A DNA stretch of 64,000 bases from Monosiga brevicollis MX1 (Eukaryota; Opisthokonta; Choanoflagellata; Craspedida; Salpingoecidae), in NCBI RefSeq assembly GCF_000002865.3, contig NW_001865041.1:1749351-1813350 (forward strand). Direction: 5' to 3'. The notes beneath the pieces are model-generated. The model was not told where the DNA came from, did no database searches, and was given only the letters and a program-made list of their open reading frames with translations. Below, one piece after another: positions 12,926 through 23,931 of this stretch. Both the position numbers and the translations under genes were made by a program. Each line of letters starts with the position of its first letter. Position 1 is the stretch's first letter.

Positions 12926-13031
12926 CGACGACCGGGCTGGCGAGAAATGGCACCAGCCCGGTTGCCAAAAAGGAGGTCTACATGCAAAGCTCCAGATTGA
13001 TCCAGATGCACATGGGGGTTATCGGCCATTT
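12490..13031. other. Intergenic region with microsatellite
   Basis: Upstream region of spermidine synthase and downstream region of the CoA-binding-domain gene, both on the minus strand. It contains a GA-rich patch near 12725-12765 and the long TG repeat. No gene seen. Confidence 0.6.
12837..12925. repeat. (GT)n microsatellite
   Basis: About 44 uninterrupted GT units. Open frames through it encode only alternating Cys-Val or Thr-His and are not genes. Confidence 0.95.
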
Positions 13032-13869
13032 CTACTCGTGGTCGGAAAAGCCAGTTTCGACCAGCACACACGGGCCATTGGCAAGGGCTGGGGCGCCAGT
13101 TGCGCGAATTAGGCGGAGGGCTTCCTCAGATTCAGCACCCGGCTGGATCCAGATGTGGTAAACACCTGCAGCCAGCTGTAGTTCAATCAGGATCAAGCAG
13201 AGTATATGATGAATGTTGATGGGGACGAAGAGGGAGCAACCCACGCAAGCACAACGAGATGAGGACACAGAAGTCTGGAGGCACGAAGATGGTTGAACAT
13301 AGTCAAGAACAAGACGCACCAATTCCTCCACCACCTTGGAGGTCACGGCCGGGGGCGTGATGATTGAGACCGCAAGGTCAGCGGGGGACGCCTGCTCGGG
13401 AAACAGAAACCCGAAATTGATGTCATGAAGGCGGTGCTACGCGCTTGATGCCCAGGTTGGACAGCATCGGCTTGTCAATGGTCCTGGGGGCGGAAGGGAG
13501 AGGCGCGCGTGGGGGAGAGGGGACCAGTGTATCACTGACCACCGTGTGGTTGTGAAGAAGGTCGAGCGCTGAGGTCACGCAAGGTCGCCCCTCTATTTCT
13601 GGAGCCTTGGGGTTCACTGGCGTCACCTTTTCGGGCCCAACATGCCGCATCAACGCGCGAGCCACCTAAGGTCACACCAGATGACCATTCCTCTGAGAAA
13701 GGACACGTATACCTGGTACCCCGTATCTGGCGAAAGCGAAAAGCAAGGGGAAAAGGCCACAACCCCTTGTGTGAGCGCCGGAACGTACCTTATTGCCAAA
13801 CTTGCTGCGATCGGTGCTCGCACCCACGACCGCAAAGTGGAGGCATTGAAAGAATTCACGGCGAGCCAT
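13032..13869 (-). CDS. Small CoA-binding-domain (YccU-like) protein
   Basis: Four or five exons encode a single Rossmann-type CoA_binding domain as in bacterial YccU and its eukaryotic relatives. Exon 1 (from ATG at 13869) has FAVVGASTDRSKFGNK. The next exon (about 13675-13555) has VTPVNPKAPEIEGRPCVTSA. An exon near 13390-13320 has ADLAVSIITPPAVTSKVVEEL, and the last (about 13170-13032) has GVYHIWIQPGAESEEALRL and GPCVLVE, ending TGFSDHE. These are the dinucleotide-binding glycine motif and the WxQPGAE and GPC signatures of the family, in order and at normal total length of about 140 residues. A short segment near 13440-13490 may be exon or intron. The biochemical role of the family is not settled. 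It lies upstream of spermidine synthase on the same strand but with its own start. Confidence 0.85.
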
Positions 13870-14037
13870 TGTGCTTGACACGCGCTAGACGTGCGAGGCC
13901 ACCCACGAGTGTATGTGCAGCCCAGCCAGACCGTGGGCCGAGCTCATCAAGATGAAGATGAAAGGACGATCGCCAGTTCGGTGAGCAAACACAATGAACA
14001 CAAAGAAGAAGAAGAAAATGTACTACACGTAACATGG

Positions 14038-14040
<3 letters not shown>

Positions 14041-14084
<44 letters not shown>
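14041..14084. repeat. (TG)n microsatellite
   Basis: About 22 TG units just before the assembly gap. Confidence 0.95.
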
Positions 14085-14086
<2 letters not shown>

Positions 14087-14147
14087 GGGAGGGCTTGGAG
14101 GTGAAGAGCTTGTGAGGCGGTGACGATGAAGCCGTTTGTGGTTCGCC

Positions 14148-14667
14148 NNNNNNNNNNNNNNNNNNNNNNNNNNNNNNNNNNNNNNNNNNNNNNNNNNNNN
14201 NNNNNNNNNNNNNNNNNNNNNNNNNNNNNNNNNNNNNNNNNNNNNNNNNNNNNNNNNNNNNNNNNNNNNNNNNNNNNNNNNNNNNNNNNNNNNNNNNNNN
14301 NNNNNNNNNNNNNNNNNNNNNNNNNNNNNNNNNNNNNNNNNNNNNNNNNNNNNNNNNNNNNNNNNNNNNNNNNNNNNNNNNNNNNNNNNNNNNNNNNNNN
14401 NNNNNNNNNNNNNNNNNNNNNNNNNNNNNNNNNNNNNNNNNNNNNNNNNNNNNNNNNNNNNNNNNNNNNNNNNNNNNNNNNNNNNNNNNNNNNNNNNNNN
14501 NNNNNNNNNNNNNNNNNNNNNNNNNNNNNNNNNNNNNNNNNNNNNNNNNNNNNNNNNNNNNNNNNNNNNNNNNNNNNNNNNNNNNNNNNNNNNNNNNNNN
14601 NNNNNNNNNNNNNNNNNNNNNNNNNNNNNNNNNNNNNNNNNNNNNNNNNNNNNNNNNNNNNNNNNNN
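14148..14667. other. Assembly gap (520 N)
   Basis: Run of N between two microsatellites, TG on the left and GA on the right, which probably caused the break in assembly. Confidence 1.
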
Positions 14668-14812
<145 letters not shown>

Positions 14813-14997
14813 AGAGAGAAATAAAAAGTCAAAAGGCAGTTGATTGACGTGGCACCACATCTGACGATTGATTCAAATCTGACATTGGATTTCTGACAAC
14901 CGAAGACCTTCGTTTTCCCGCGGAAATTCAAAATCAGTCGTTGCAAAGTTTGAGTTGAGCCAGTTGCTGTGTCGCTGTGTTCCCCAGTCGAGCCATC

Positions 14998-17900
14998 ATG
15001 CCCGGTTCCAAGGCACGATCGATGGTCAAGCCTCCCGTGCGCCCGCGAGTCCGTCGCGAGCCACTGAAGGAGCGCCACACGCCACAGACCTCCAATGTGG
15101 TGTCACCAGCCACACCTGAGCGGTGCCCTCGACCCGCCAGTCATGATGCCACACCAGCTCGCGTTCAAGCCAATGCCTGGAAAGAGCAAGACCTCACTCG
15201 TGTTGCCCCGCGCCACATGAACAACAGTGAGTTTGCTTGCCTATCCCCGCTATTTGGCAAGGCAGTATGGTAGGGTAGCCCGTCTCACTGGTGTCATCGA
15301 CTCGCTGATGCCACCTTTAGTTGTGGAGCACCTGGAAGCCCGTTTTCGACGCGGGCACATTTATACGGCTGCTGGTGAGGCCAAATTGAAGCGCTGCAGC
15401 TTTCAGACCCAATGGCCCTGCGCGCTGGCTGCTATCCCTCTCACCTAAAAACGACCGCATGGTTCAGGTCCCACGGTGATTGCCATCAACCCGTACAAGG
15501 CAGATAAGGCTGACGACAGCGATGCCAATCGCCAGTTGCAGTACGCACAAGCTTCTTCGTGTAGGTGTCACACACAATTTCGCCACGGCCAATCATTGCG
15601 ACGCTGGAACGACATGCTTACCTCAACTCTGTGTCATCATGATCCTGGGTTGCCAGTGGACACCGTTCCTGTGCACCTGTACACAGTCTCGGAGCGCGCC
15701 GTACGCCAGCTTCAAGCCTCGCATGCTCGCCAGGCTATCATTCTCTCCGGTCAATCCGGAGCTGGCAAGGTCAGAGTCTCGGCCTGACTCACCCTGGCAC
15801 CCATAACAAGGCTTGTCCTCACACACTGGCTTGGCCTGATTTAGACCTACTCGGTGAGCCGCCTCGTAACTTACATTGCACAGCGACTCTCGGGCGACTT
15901 CACAAAAAATGGAGCAGACGCCAATGTTAGCACAATTCAAGATCAGGTTGCAGCAACCGGGCCTATCTTCCAGGCCTTTGGCAACGCGCGCACCGTCAAT
16001 AACCCCAACAGCAGTCGCTTTGGCAAATATTTGCGCTTGCACTGCAACGACCAAACCCAAGTATCCAGCGCGTCTATTGAGGTACAACTCCACCCGAAGC
16101 GCACCCGAGAAGCCTCGACAAGAGGCTGGCACATTTGTCTGGCACCACTGAACGGTATCATGTTCTTTCTTTGTTGACTCATGTGATCATCTGGTGCCGG
16201 CTATGTTATTGCTCGTCCCATAGGTGTATCTGCTGGAGACCAGTCGTGTGGTCCACCAGCAAACCGGGGAGCACAACTTTCATTGCTTTCATCAACTACG
16301 CTCTGCCTACGAGCAAGGGCTTGCGCCCTGGGGCTCAGATGTTGTGTCCAAAGCCGATGCTGATGCCATTTGGAGGTACGTCGCCATGAGTGCACGCAGG
16401 CCCATGTACGCTGACGTGCAAATTCACGCGGCACTCTCGATGATATTGACAGCCAGCAAACGATCGTGCCCCCAACGCATCCTGCAAGTGAGGCAAGCGC
16501 AGCTGGTTGGGCTGAACTGACGGCTGCACTCGGCTGTGTGGGCTTTGGATCCACCGAGGTCCACCGCGTAGCTCAGGTACACGCCACGTCAAACCATCTC
16601 TGGAATAGGCACAGAAACAGTGCAAGCTTTCTCTACCCACTCACTTTGCATTGACTTTCACTTTGCACGGGTCTGTGCTTTCCTTGAGCATAGACGCTCC
16701 TGGCGATCGTGTCACTCAGCTGTATCCGCCTGGCAACCCTTGAAGCTCCCGTCGACGCTCGCTTCGTGCAGCTTGCTGCCAAGCTGTTGCAGATTGATGC
16801 GCATCAGGTTCGTATCTTGTAGTTTCCTCGCCGGGCAAGCTCACCGATGACGACGGCCTGCTCACCAATGACCTTTCACCTGGGTTGCAGCTTTCCATCT
16901 ACATTTATCACCACGCCATGATTGTTCGAGGCGACTCCTTTGTGTCGCCTCGAACCGTCGCTGAAGCTCGAGTCGTCATCAGCAGCCTTCAGACACAGCT
17001 ATACCAGCTTCTCTTCAGCTTTATCACTGACCGCCTCAACAGCACCCTGCGCCCGGCTCACGCAGCGGCCGAAGAGGCGACATCAATCGGTTGGTCTACA
17101 AAAGCTTGCTGACAGCATGGCAAGCAAGGGTTGAGCACACGTTTGGCTGTCCTCTCATACACCATGTCTTCTCCACTCTCTGTCCTAAAAAATACACTCA
17201 AGACTTGCTGGACATCTTTGGCTTTGAGCGCTGTCAGACCAATGGGTTTGATCAGCTCTGCATTAATCTCGCCAATGAGCAACTGCAAGAGCACTACTTG
17301 CATCAGCTGGTTGAGGTGGGTTTGAGTATAATATGCTCTCTTTGTTACCTGGCCCAATGGGGCGGATAATCTCACTGAAGACGGTTTGGTCAAACAGAAT
17401 CAAGCGCAGATCTTGCGTGATGAGGGCATCTGTGAGCTTCCAGCACAGCTCAAGCAAGAAACTTGCATGGCGTTGCTGGCCGGTCGGGGAGGTATCCTAG
17501 ACTTGCTCGACGAAGATAGCCGGTGCGTTGCTGCTTGCATCCAAAAACTGTGCTGTGCAAGCTCTTGTGGAAAACGCCACATTCACCCTGCGGCCCGCTG
17601 CTGGTTCCTGTGCGGATTTGTCATGGGTGCGCCCAGGCTGAAGCGCGTTGCAGCCACGTCGAATGAAGCAGCTTTTGCCGAGCGTCTTCGCGGGCTCGCA
17701 GGCCCTTGGCTGCAGGAAGACCGTAGCCGTGATGGAACCTTTGCCGTTCGCCACTACGCCGGCCGTGTTCACTATGACGTTCTAGACATGCCTGCTCAAA
17801 ACAAGGCCAAGCCCTATCAAGGTGTGTCCATGCAAATCCAGGCCATGCGAGCGAGCGTTTGTTCTGCGGAGTTCAATCAGCAGAAATGGTTGAGCAGAAG

Positions 17901-19374
17901 ACTTGAGCAGAAGGTCCCACCCCAAATGACAGAGTCAAATTCTTTCTCACCACGCAAATGGCGTCTCCGCTTCAGGCCTAGTCGATTTGTTGGCATCAAC
18001 ACGCTGCAGCCTAATGCAAGCCATCATGCAGCATGCCCCAACCTCCAAGGTTGGACAACGGCGCGTTGATACTGTATCTTCGGCCTACAAAAAGTCTCTC
18101 CGCCAGGTGCGTTAGCAGCGCCCGACCGGAAAGTCATCACTGCTTGTGTCAGTGGATGCAAATGCGAATGCGCGCTTGGACTTGCTCACCATGCGGGGCC
18201 TTCAACTAGTTGTTTGAACATCTGAGCTCCGTGCAAAGCCACTATCTGCGGTAAGTGATTTAGACCATCCAGTTTGACCTGAGCCCTGTATTGCTAGTAA
18301 ATGACCCTAATATGCCACTTGTGAATGATCACCAGGTGCATGTCTTCAAACGATGCCTGTGCCGCGTGGCACTTTGAACCAGAAACGGTATGCTGGTGCT
18401 GACTGCAACAGAAGAGTGGTCATGCCAGAGTCGCTTCTTTCGCCTCACTTTGATGGACGCAACGCATCTGTACCAGGTCCGCACACAGCTCGAAGCCGCC
18501 GGCGTGCCCCAATCTCTTGAAGTGTTTGCACATGGACGTCCAGTGATGTGCACGCTGCAGCAACTGCAAGCCCGACTTCCTGTCTTGATTCGGTGAGCTT
18601 GTGTCGTGCAAGCGCATGTCGTTTCGTGAGCCATGCTCACGACCGTTTGCGCCCATGCTCTCTTGCAGACCCGTGCCGTGCAATTTGCAAGAGGCAGCTG
18701 CTCGTCTACAGGCTCAGCTTGGTGCGAGTGACGGTGATGTGCTAGTCGGCCGCACGCGCTTGTTCTTTACCTACGAGCAATTTGAGACACTTCAGCGCGC
18801 ACAACAAGGTGTCTTGTACAAGGCTGCATGTAGTCTGCAAGCGGCCTGGCGCATGCGCGTTGCGCAGCGCTTGCGTGCAGCGCGTCTTCGGTACGGTCCA
18901 ACTAGCGAATCAACCGCGTGGCTCAAAGATTGCGCAACCCAGCCTCACTCATATGTTGGCACCTTGCACAGGGCGCTGGCACTACTACAGCACCGATGGC
19001 GCTTTGTCAACGGTCAGCAACGCCAAAGGCGCGCTGCAGAAGCTGAGCGCATGGCAAAGGCCCAGCAGGTTGCAGAAGCTGAGCGCATGGCAAAGGCCCA
19101 GCTTGCAGAAGCCGAGCGCATGCACGCACAAGCAGCTGCAAAGGAGCCTATCCACAAGCCTGAGGGCGCAATGACAAGCCTTTTGTCTAAAACCGAGGAG
19201 ACGTCCGCCTCGTGTACTCGCGTAGATAGCCTAGCCACTCAGACTTCTCTTGATGCCTGTCCGCGCGCAGCGACAAGCCTGGCTGCCCAACCCTCACCAG
19301 CCGGGTATTACAAGCCCCAGGCAAGACCCGAACTCTTGCCTTTTGCTCATGTAGTTCCACACAACTTCTTTTGA
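14998..19374 (+). CDS. Unconventional myosin heavy chain
   Basis: Actin-based motor in more than ten exons. The start ATGCCCGG at 14998 opens a basic, Pro-rich N-terminal extension. Motor landmarks appear in order. [11 protein letters not shown] is at about 15480, and the P-loop GQSGAGK near 15755 has Gln where Glu is usual. Switch [11 protein letters not shown] is near 16000, followed by YLLETSRVV and [11 protein letters not shown] (16230-16300). Switch [10 protein letters not shown] is near 17210, then [27 protein letters not shown] (17745-17780) and the converter segment [17 protein letters not shown] (18735-18785). One IQ motif follows ([18 protein letters not shown]). The tail is short, with three tandem copies of an [10 protein letters not shown]-type unit and a Ser/Thr-rich end, HVVPHNFF. 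There is no long dimerising rod. I cannot assign the myosin class. Exon joins between 17900 and 18600 are uncertain. Confidence 0.85.
19035..19125 (+). repeat. Coding tandem repeat in the myosin tail
   Basis: Three copies of a roughly 27-36 base unit encoding [10 protein letters not shown] or close variants, directly after the neck. The unit is charged and helical in character, resembling a short single alpha-helix or coil. Confidence 0.8.
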
Positions 19375-20062
19375 GAACCCGAGTCTTGAATCTCTTTTGT
19401 GCGAGGCCAAGCCTTGCAATCTGTTGATTATCAGCCCGCAAGAGTCGATGGCCATGCCCGCGCACCCACACTATCACCAGGTTTCCCCTTAGTTGCTTTT
19501 ATCGAAGACAACGAATCGACGATTTGACAATCATTGTAGCAAACAGCCTTCGCGCTGGCCGTGATTATCTCATTCTTCGAATATCATGATAGTATGATGG
19601 TTCGTATAATTATAATCATGAGCATCTTCGCCTACATTCACAATGTTACTTGGCAAGTCAACCTCACACATTCACCAGGGTTGACATGGTGCATGTGATA
19701 CCACGGCCTGTTCAGCGCGGCAAGATGGAGCTATCGTCCCCGATCAGCATGAGAAAAGAAACCACATGAGTCACGAACTTGGCAGGGATTATCACGAAAC
19801 CCAGCGGGAAGCAATTGTGGCAACTTCATCGCACGCTGAGTCGAACAGCTCACATAAACAAGGATTAGACTTACACATCAAACGGCGAAAGAAGGCGAAA
19901 GGTGCCCAGCTTGGCTGGGGAGGCATCTGTCTGATCGTGACTGTGCTGGCCTGAACTTGTGGTGTGGCCACGGGCGATATGTTGACTATATGATTGAGTA
20001 CAAACATCAAGTGCATGAGCACGCTGACCATCACGCACTGAGATTCACCAACGACCGGTCTT
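19375..20062. other. Convergent intergenic region
   Basis: Spacer between the myosin stop and the CEP70 stop. AT-richer than its neighbours near 19560-19640. No gene-like frame or repeat family seen. Confidence 0.6.
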
Positions 20063-23000
20063 CTAGGATTCCATGCAAACACACCTGTTGGTGACAGTGC
20101 TCAGTGGATGTGGGGACTGTTTGGCGGCGCTTCCAGGTGCTAGCTTGTTGAGGCGTAGGGTCTGGACCAAGGGGCTCTGGGGGAGCGAGCGTTGCTTGCT
20201 GGTATTTATTGCGTGCTCTCCACGGGTCAGCTGCGCCACAGGAGATAATGTCTGCTGCCGAGGTTCCACTGCGCGTGTGGTGGGCGTGGCTGGAGGCTCA
20301 ACATCTGCAAAAACGGCAAGGCGCGAAGAACGACCATCTGTCGTTGTTGTGGGCGTCCGTGCTGAGGTGGCCGTAGCCTCTGAAGCTGACATCAACAACT
20401 CGGCCTCGAGAGCAAGCAAGTCATCGTCCAAGTCTGCGGCCATGTGAGCGCTATCGCCTGTGAAGTCATCGCCCCGATCTGCCTCCAAAGAGGCTTCAGT
20501 CGGGCTAGTCTGTGCACCGACCATTGCCGGTGTTGCAATAGGCGGCCGCTCTTCGTCTTTTTGGATGCTGCCGCTTTGTTCGTCCGTCAACAGATCATCC
20601 GACTCGAGGCCAACACTGCTGGCGGGGGTCGAGAGCGCCGACATATGGGGCGTGTTGCCCTGCGAATGAGCTAGCCACTCACGGCTCGCCAGATGCACGC
20701 TGGAAGCCTGCGAATTAAGAGGACTCAGGTCACTGCTATGGTCGCGCGCCGAAAGATGAGACAGCCGCTCGTGGGGTGTAGAGTGGACCTTAGTGGTTGG
20801 CGTGGAATCGAGATCGGACGTGTGAAACCGCAGCACCTCCTCGCCGGTCTCTGCAGGGGAGGCGGGCAGCACCGGGCCAGATGTACAAAGATCCTTCGTG
20901 CCTACAGATTCAGGCATCGACGGTACTTCAGTTTGCACGGCTGTCGAGCACACTGCAACCCGATCAGTTTGGCTGGCCTTGGTGAACAGGGTTGGAGCCA
21001 CGGTCAAGGTTGAAGTCGACGTTGCGACTGCAGCAACCTCTCGCGTGGGCTTCTGCTGGGTTTTGGCGCTGTGCTGAGCCAGCGCAGCAGTCTGGTCCAA
21101 TGCAACCATTAGTTGGCAGGGGTCTGGTCAAGGCTGGGGGCATTGAGAAGCTCTTGAACCGCCAACAAATGGCGGTGGTACTCCTCAGCCTGCGCTTTGG
21201 TCGATGCCAAGGCAGTTGTCATGTGTTCCAAGTGTGGCACCAGCTGCTCGGCATTTGCACAGGCCGCAATCTGAGACACAGCCATCGCCATCAAGGCCAC
21301 CAGGTCACCAGCATCAGTTAGCAAAACGTTAGCTCACCCATTCCTCCTCTAAAACATTCCAACAAAACAAGCCAGGGTGGGAATGCAAGCCAACCTCTTG
21401 GAGACGGGCGAGAATGGTGCCCGACTGTCCATGCTGCTGTAGATGAGCCAGCACGGCCTCAATGGTTGCCATGGGCGACGTAAAGGCGGAGTGAAAAAAG
21501 CCAGATTCAACGTGTAACATGCGCACCAAATTGTACAACGCTCGACTTTCCGCGTGATAGCGGGACATTTCAGGGGCAAGTTGCGAGAGAGATGAGACCC
21601 CGAGCAGTTGCATGCAATGACGAAGGGTCGCTTGTACTCGATCGGCGCTGTCCTGGGGGTGTGCCGGACCTTGCGCCAATGCTGCCTCAGCTTGCGTCCA
21701 ATGTGCGTGTACGGCTGCAAGTTGGCTGGCCGTGGCACGCAGATCGGTGACATGTGCAAGCAAACCATCGAGCTGCTCCTCGGTGTATTGAGAGTTGGCA
21801 GCGACTGGATCGAGGCCGACAATATGAGCAACGCGGCCGAGCGCAGCATGATAACTGGAGACGGTGGCACGAAGTCCCATGAGCTCGTGTAGACCACGCG
21901 CCACGATGCCAGCCAGGCCTGGATCGGCCCGGGGCACATCCAAGGGCTGCAGGTCGCTGAGAGTCAGAGTCCCACGCTCGTCGGCGGCACGCAGGGCCTG
22001 GTCCAGAGCATCGTGGTCCAAGTGGGCTTGACGACCGGCTACAACCTCCCGGTATGCATTGATGACGGCAGATAGCTTGGCCATGTGAGCAAGATAAGCG
22101 GGCAACGCCGTCATGACGGAAGTCCATTGGCGCAGGGTGGCTTCGAGGCGTGAAGGGGCAACTTCGCAGATCCGGCAAAGGCGCTCCAGCTGCTGACGCG
22201 CGGCCGAGGCGGAGAGCGAGCGCAGATTGTAAAGGTGAAGGCGATAGTATTGGGGGTCATGTTCGCGCCCATCTTTTCCGGTTCCGGGACTCTTGGTGGA
22301 TGGTGAATTTGATGTGGCTTGCTGTGTCTGGCGTGCCTCCAGGCGCCGTAAGCGAGCTTGGGTTTGGCGCCAAACAGTTGGGGAGGGGAGACTCTCGAGC
22401 TGCATCTTTGCCATGTTTAATTCTTCATCACGAGTATGAAGCGCGGCGCGCAAGCGGTCATTGTCATCCTTGGCGGCGCCTAGGGCATGGGACATGGAAG
22501 CGAGCTCTTGGGCCAGGCGACGCTCACTCTGGTGGTCGACTTGTGCCTGCAGGTGCACGATACGCGCATCGATTGAGCGGGCAGAGTCATCGGCGTCACG
22601 TGCAACATTCGACGAAGGGGATGGTGCCAAAGCCTGACGATCCAAAGCGTCGCGGGCAACACGCAACTCTTGCTGCAGCTGACGCAGGCGACCATCATAG
22701 AGGTCAATGACGTCGCGAACACGTCGGTCGATGGCGCTTTTGGCATGCAGCTTGCGGTGCTGCAGCTCCTCAAAAAGACGGTCGAGGCGCTTTTGGTGTC
22801 GCTCGCGCTCAGCAACGAGATCAGCATGCGATTGACGCATCTGGTCGCGCTCCGTGCGGATACTATCGATGCGTTGCTGGGCCGCTTTCATTTTGCTCTC
22901 GTGGTGCACCATGGCTGCATCCCTGGCCTGCATCTGGGCGGCAAACCGTTGGGCCTCGGCATCCCGCAGGCGCTGCTCGTGCATCAGTCGCTCTTGCACG

Positions 23001-23296
23001 TCATCGTAGTCGCGAGCCAACTGGGCGGCGTTATCTTGCTGGGCTCGACCCCTGTCGAGATCTTGCTGCAGGAGAGTGTTTTGCTCTTGCAGTTGAGCTA
23101 TGACGGCGGCTTGGTCGGTCCGAGTCGCGAGAATCTGCTTCACCGTGTCCACCAGTTGATGGGTAGCCGACTCGGAGAGCACGGTAAGCTTGGCCATGCG
23201 ACCACCACAGCCTGCCAGATCAAGCCGGTTGATGGCATCATGGCCGTGACTGGTCAGCTGTGCATTCAGCGCACACCAAGCCTCGGCCACTGCCAT
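20063..23296 (-). CDS. CEP70: CEP70 centrosomal protein homologue with a disordered C-terminal tail
   Basis: CEP70 is a centrosome and basal-body coiled-coil protein that binds gamma-tubulin in animals. The main exon (23296 to about 21415) begins MAVAEAWCALNAQL in a good context (GTCACCATGG). It matches animal CEP70 along its length: an N-terminal LxxHG segment with TVLSESATHQLV, a long coiled coil, the hallmark AIDRRVRDVIDLYDGRLRQL near 22700, and a C-terminal helical part with ATLRHCMQLLGVSSL near 21620. A second exon starts IAACANAEQLVPHLEHM and corresponds to the family's C-terminus. Its frame stops at TAA (overlapping an ATG, TAATG) near 21109. Splicing out 21159-21092 (68 bases, phase 0) instead leads into a 340-codon Ser/Thr/Pro-rich frame ending at 20063. 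I favour the spliced form, but the tail could be a separate product. Confidence 0.8.
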
Positions 23297-23493
23297 GGTG
23301 ACCTGCTGAAGTGTGCCAACCCGACCTGCGAACTATTCGGCGTTCAAAGAATCAGCCAATCCGCGGTGAGGCAGCAGGGTGCGCCAGGCGCCTGGACAAA
23401 GGCTTGAATCCCTTACGCAGCTTTAATTTGTTTGAGGTCAGCTCCTATTCGCCGCAGCAGTCCAAGCGATGCTCTGCCCATTCAACCGCAACG

Positions 23494-23494
23494 G

Positions 23495-23555
<61 letters not shown>
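23494..23555. repeat. Poly-A followed by (GA)n
   Basis: About 31 A then about 15 GA units, in the shared upstream region of CEP70 and the PHD-Rad7 gene. Confidence 0.9.
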
Positions 23556-23557
<2 letters not shown>

Positions 23558-23660
23558 CTGAAATTTTCAAATCATCCTCCTAATTAAACTTTTCAATTTT
23601 ACAACAGGTATGATGCTGACAATTCGCCTTCGGACGGTTTGATTCCGCTGAGAGATTGCA

Positions 23661-23661
23661 G

Positions 23662-23700
<39 letters not shown>
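23661..23700. repeat. (CT)n microsatellite
   Basis: About 19 CT units, roughly 230 bases upstream of the PHD-Rad7 start codon. Confidence 0.9.
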
Positions 23701-23703
<3 letters not shown>

Positions 23704-23931
23704 ACACACTCACTCTCTCTCTGGCTGCCGTCGAGGAGCGAGGAGGGGCCCCACCCACCACGCGGCGTGATCGACATTCGTACAGCACATTTCTGCTGCC
23801 CAATTTGTAGATTGTGCTGTACCAACGGCAGCCCATTGGCATCTTCAATCCTTCTTTCATACCTTTTTTTTTCCTTTTTTTTGGGGGTCAAGGCAACGAG
23901 GCTGGACGTGGGCTCCAGCACGCTCGCTGCC

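Larger units (their letters stand above)
23297..23931. promoter_or_regulatory. Divergent intergenic region with poly-A, GA and CT tracts
   Basis: About 630 bases between the CEP70 start (leftward) and the PHD-Rad7 start (rightward), so it should contain both promoters. It holds poly-A then GA at 23494-23555, a CT repeat at 23661-23700 and two T runs near 23865-23882. No TATA box is obvious. Confidence 0.45.

Noticed and set aside
12802-13161. Frames through the TG repeat
   Set aside because: Cys-Val or Thr-His alternation only; they overlap the CoA-binding gene exon on the real coding strand.
22150-23407. Plus-strand frames opposite CEP70
   Set aside because: Shadows of the long CEP70 exon; their sequence lacks domain content while the minus frame matches CEP70 along its length.
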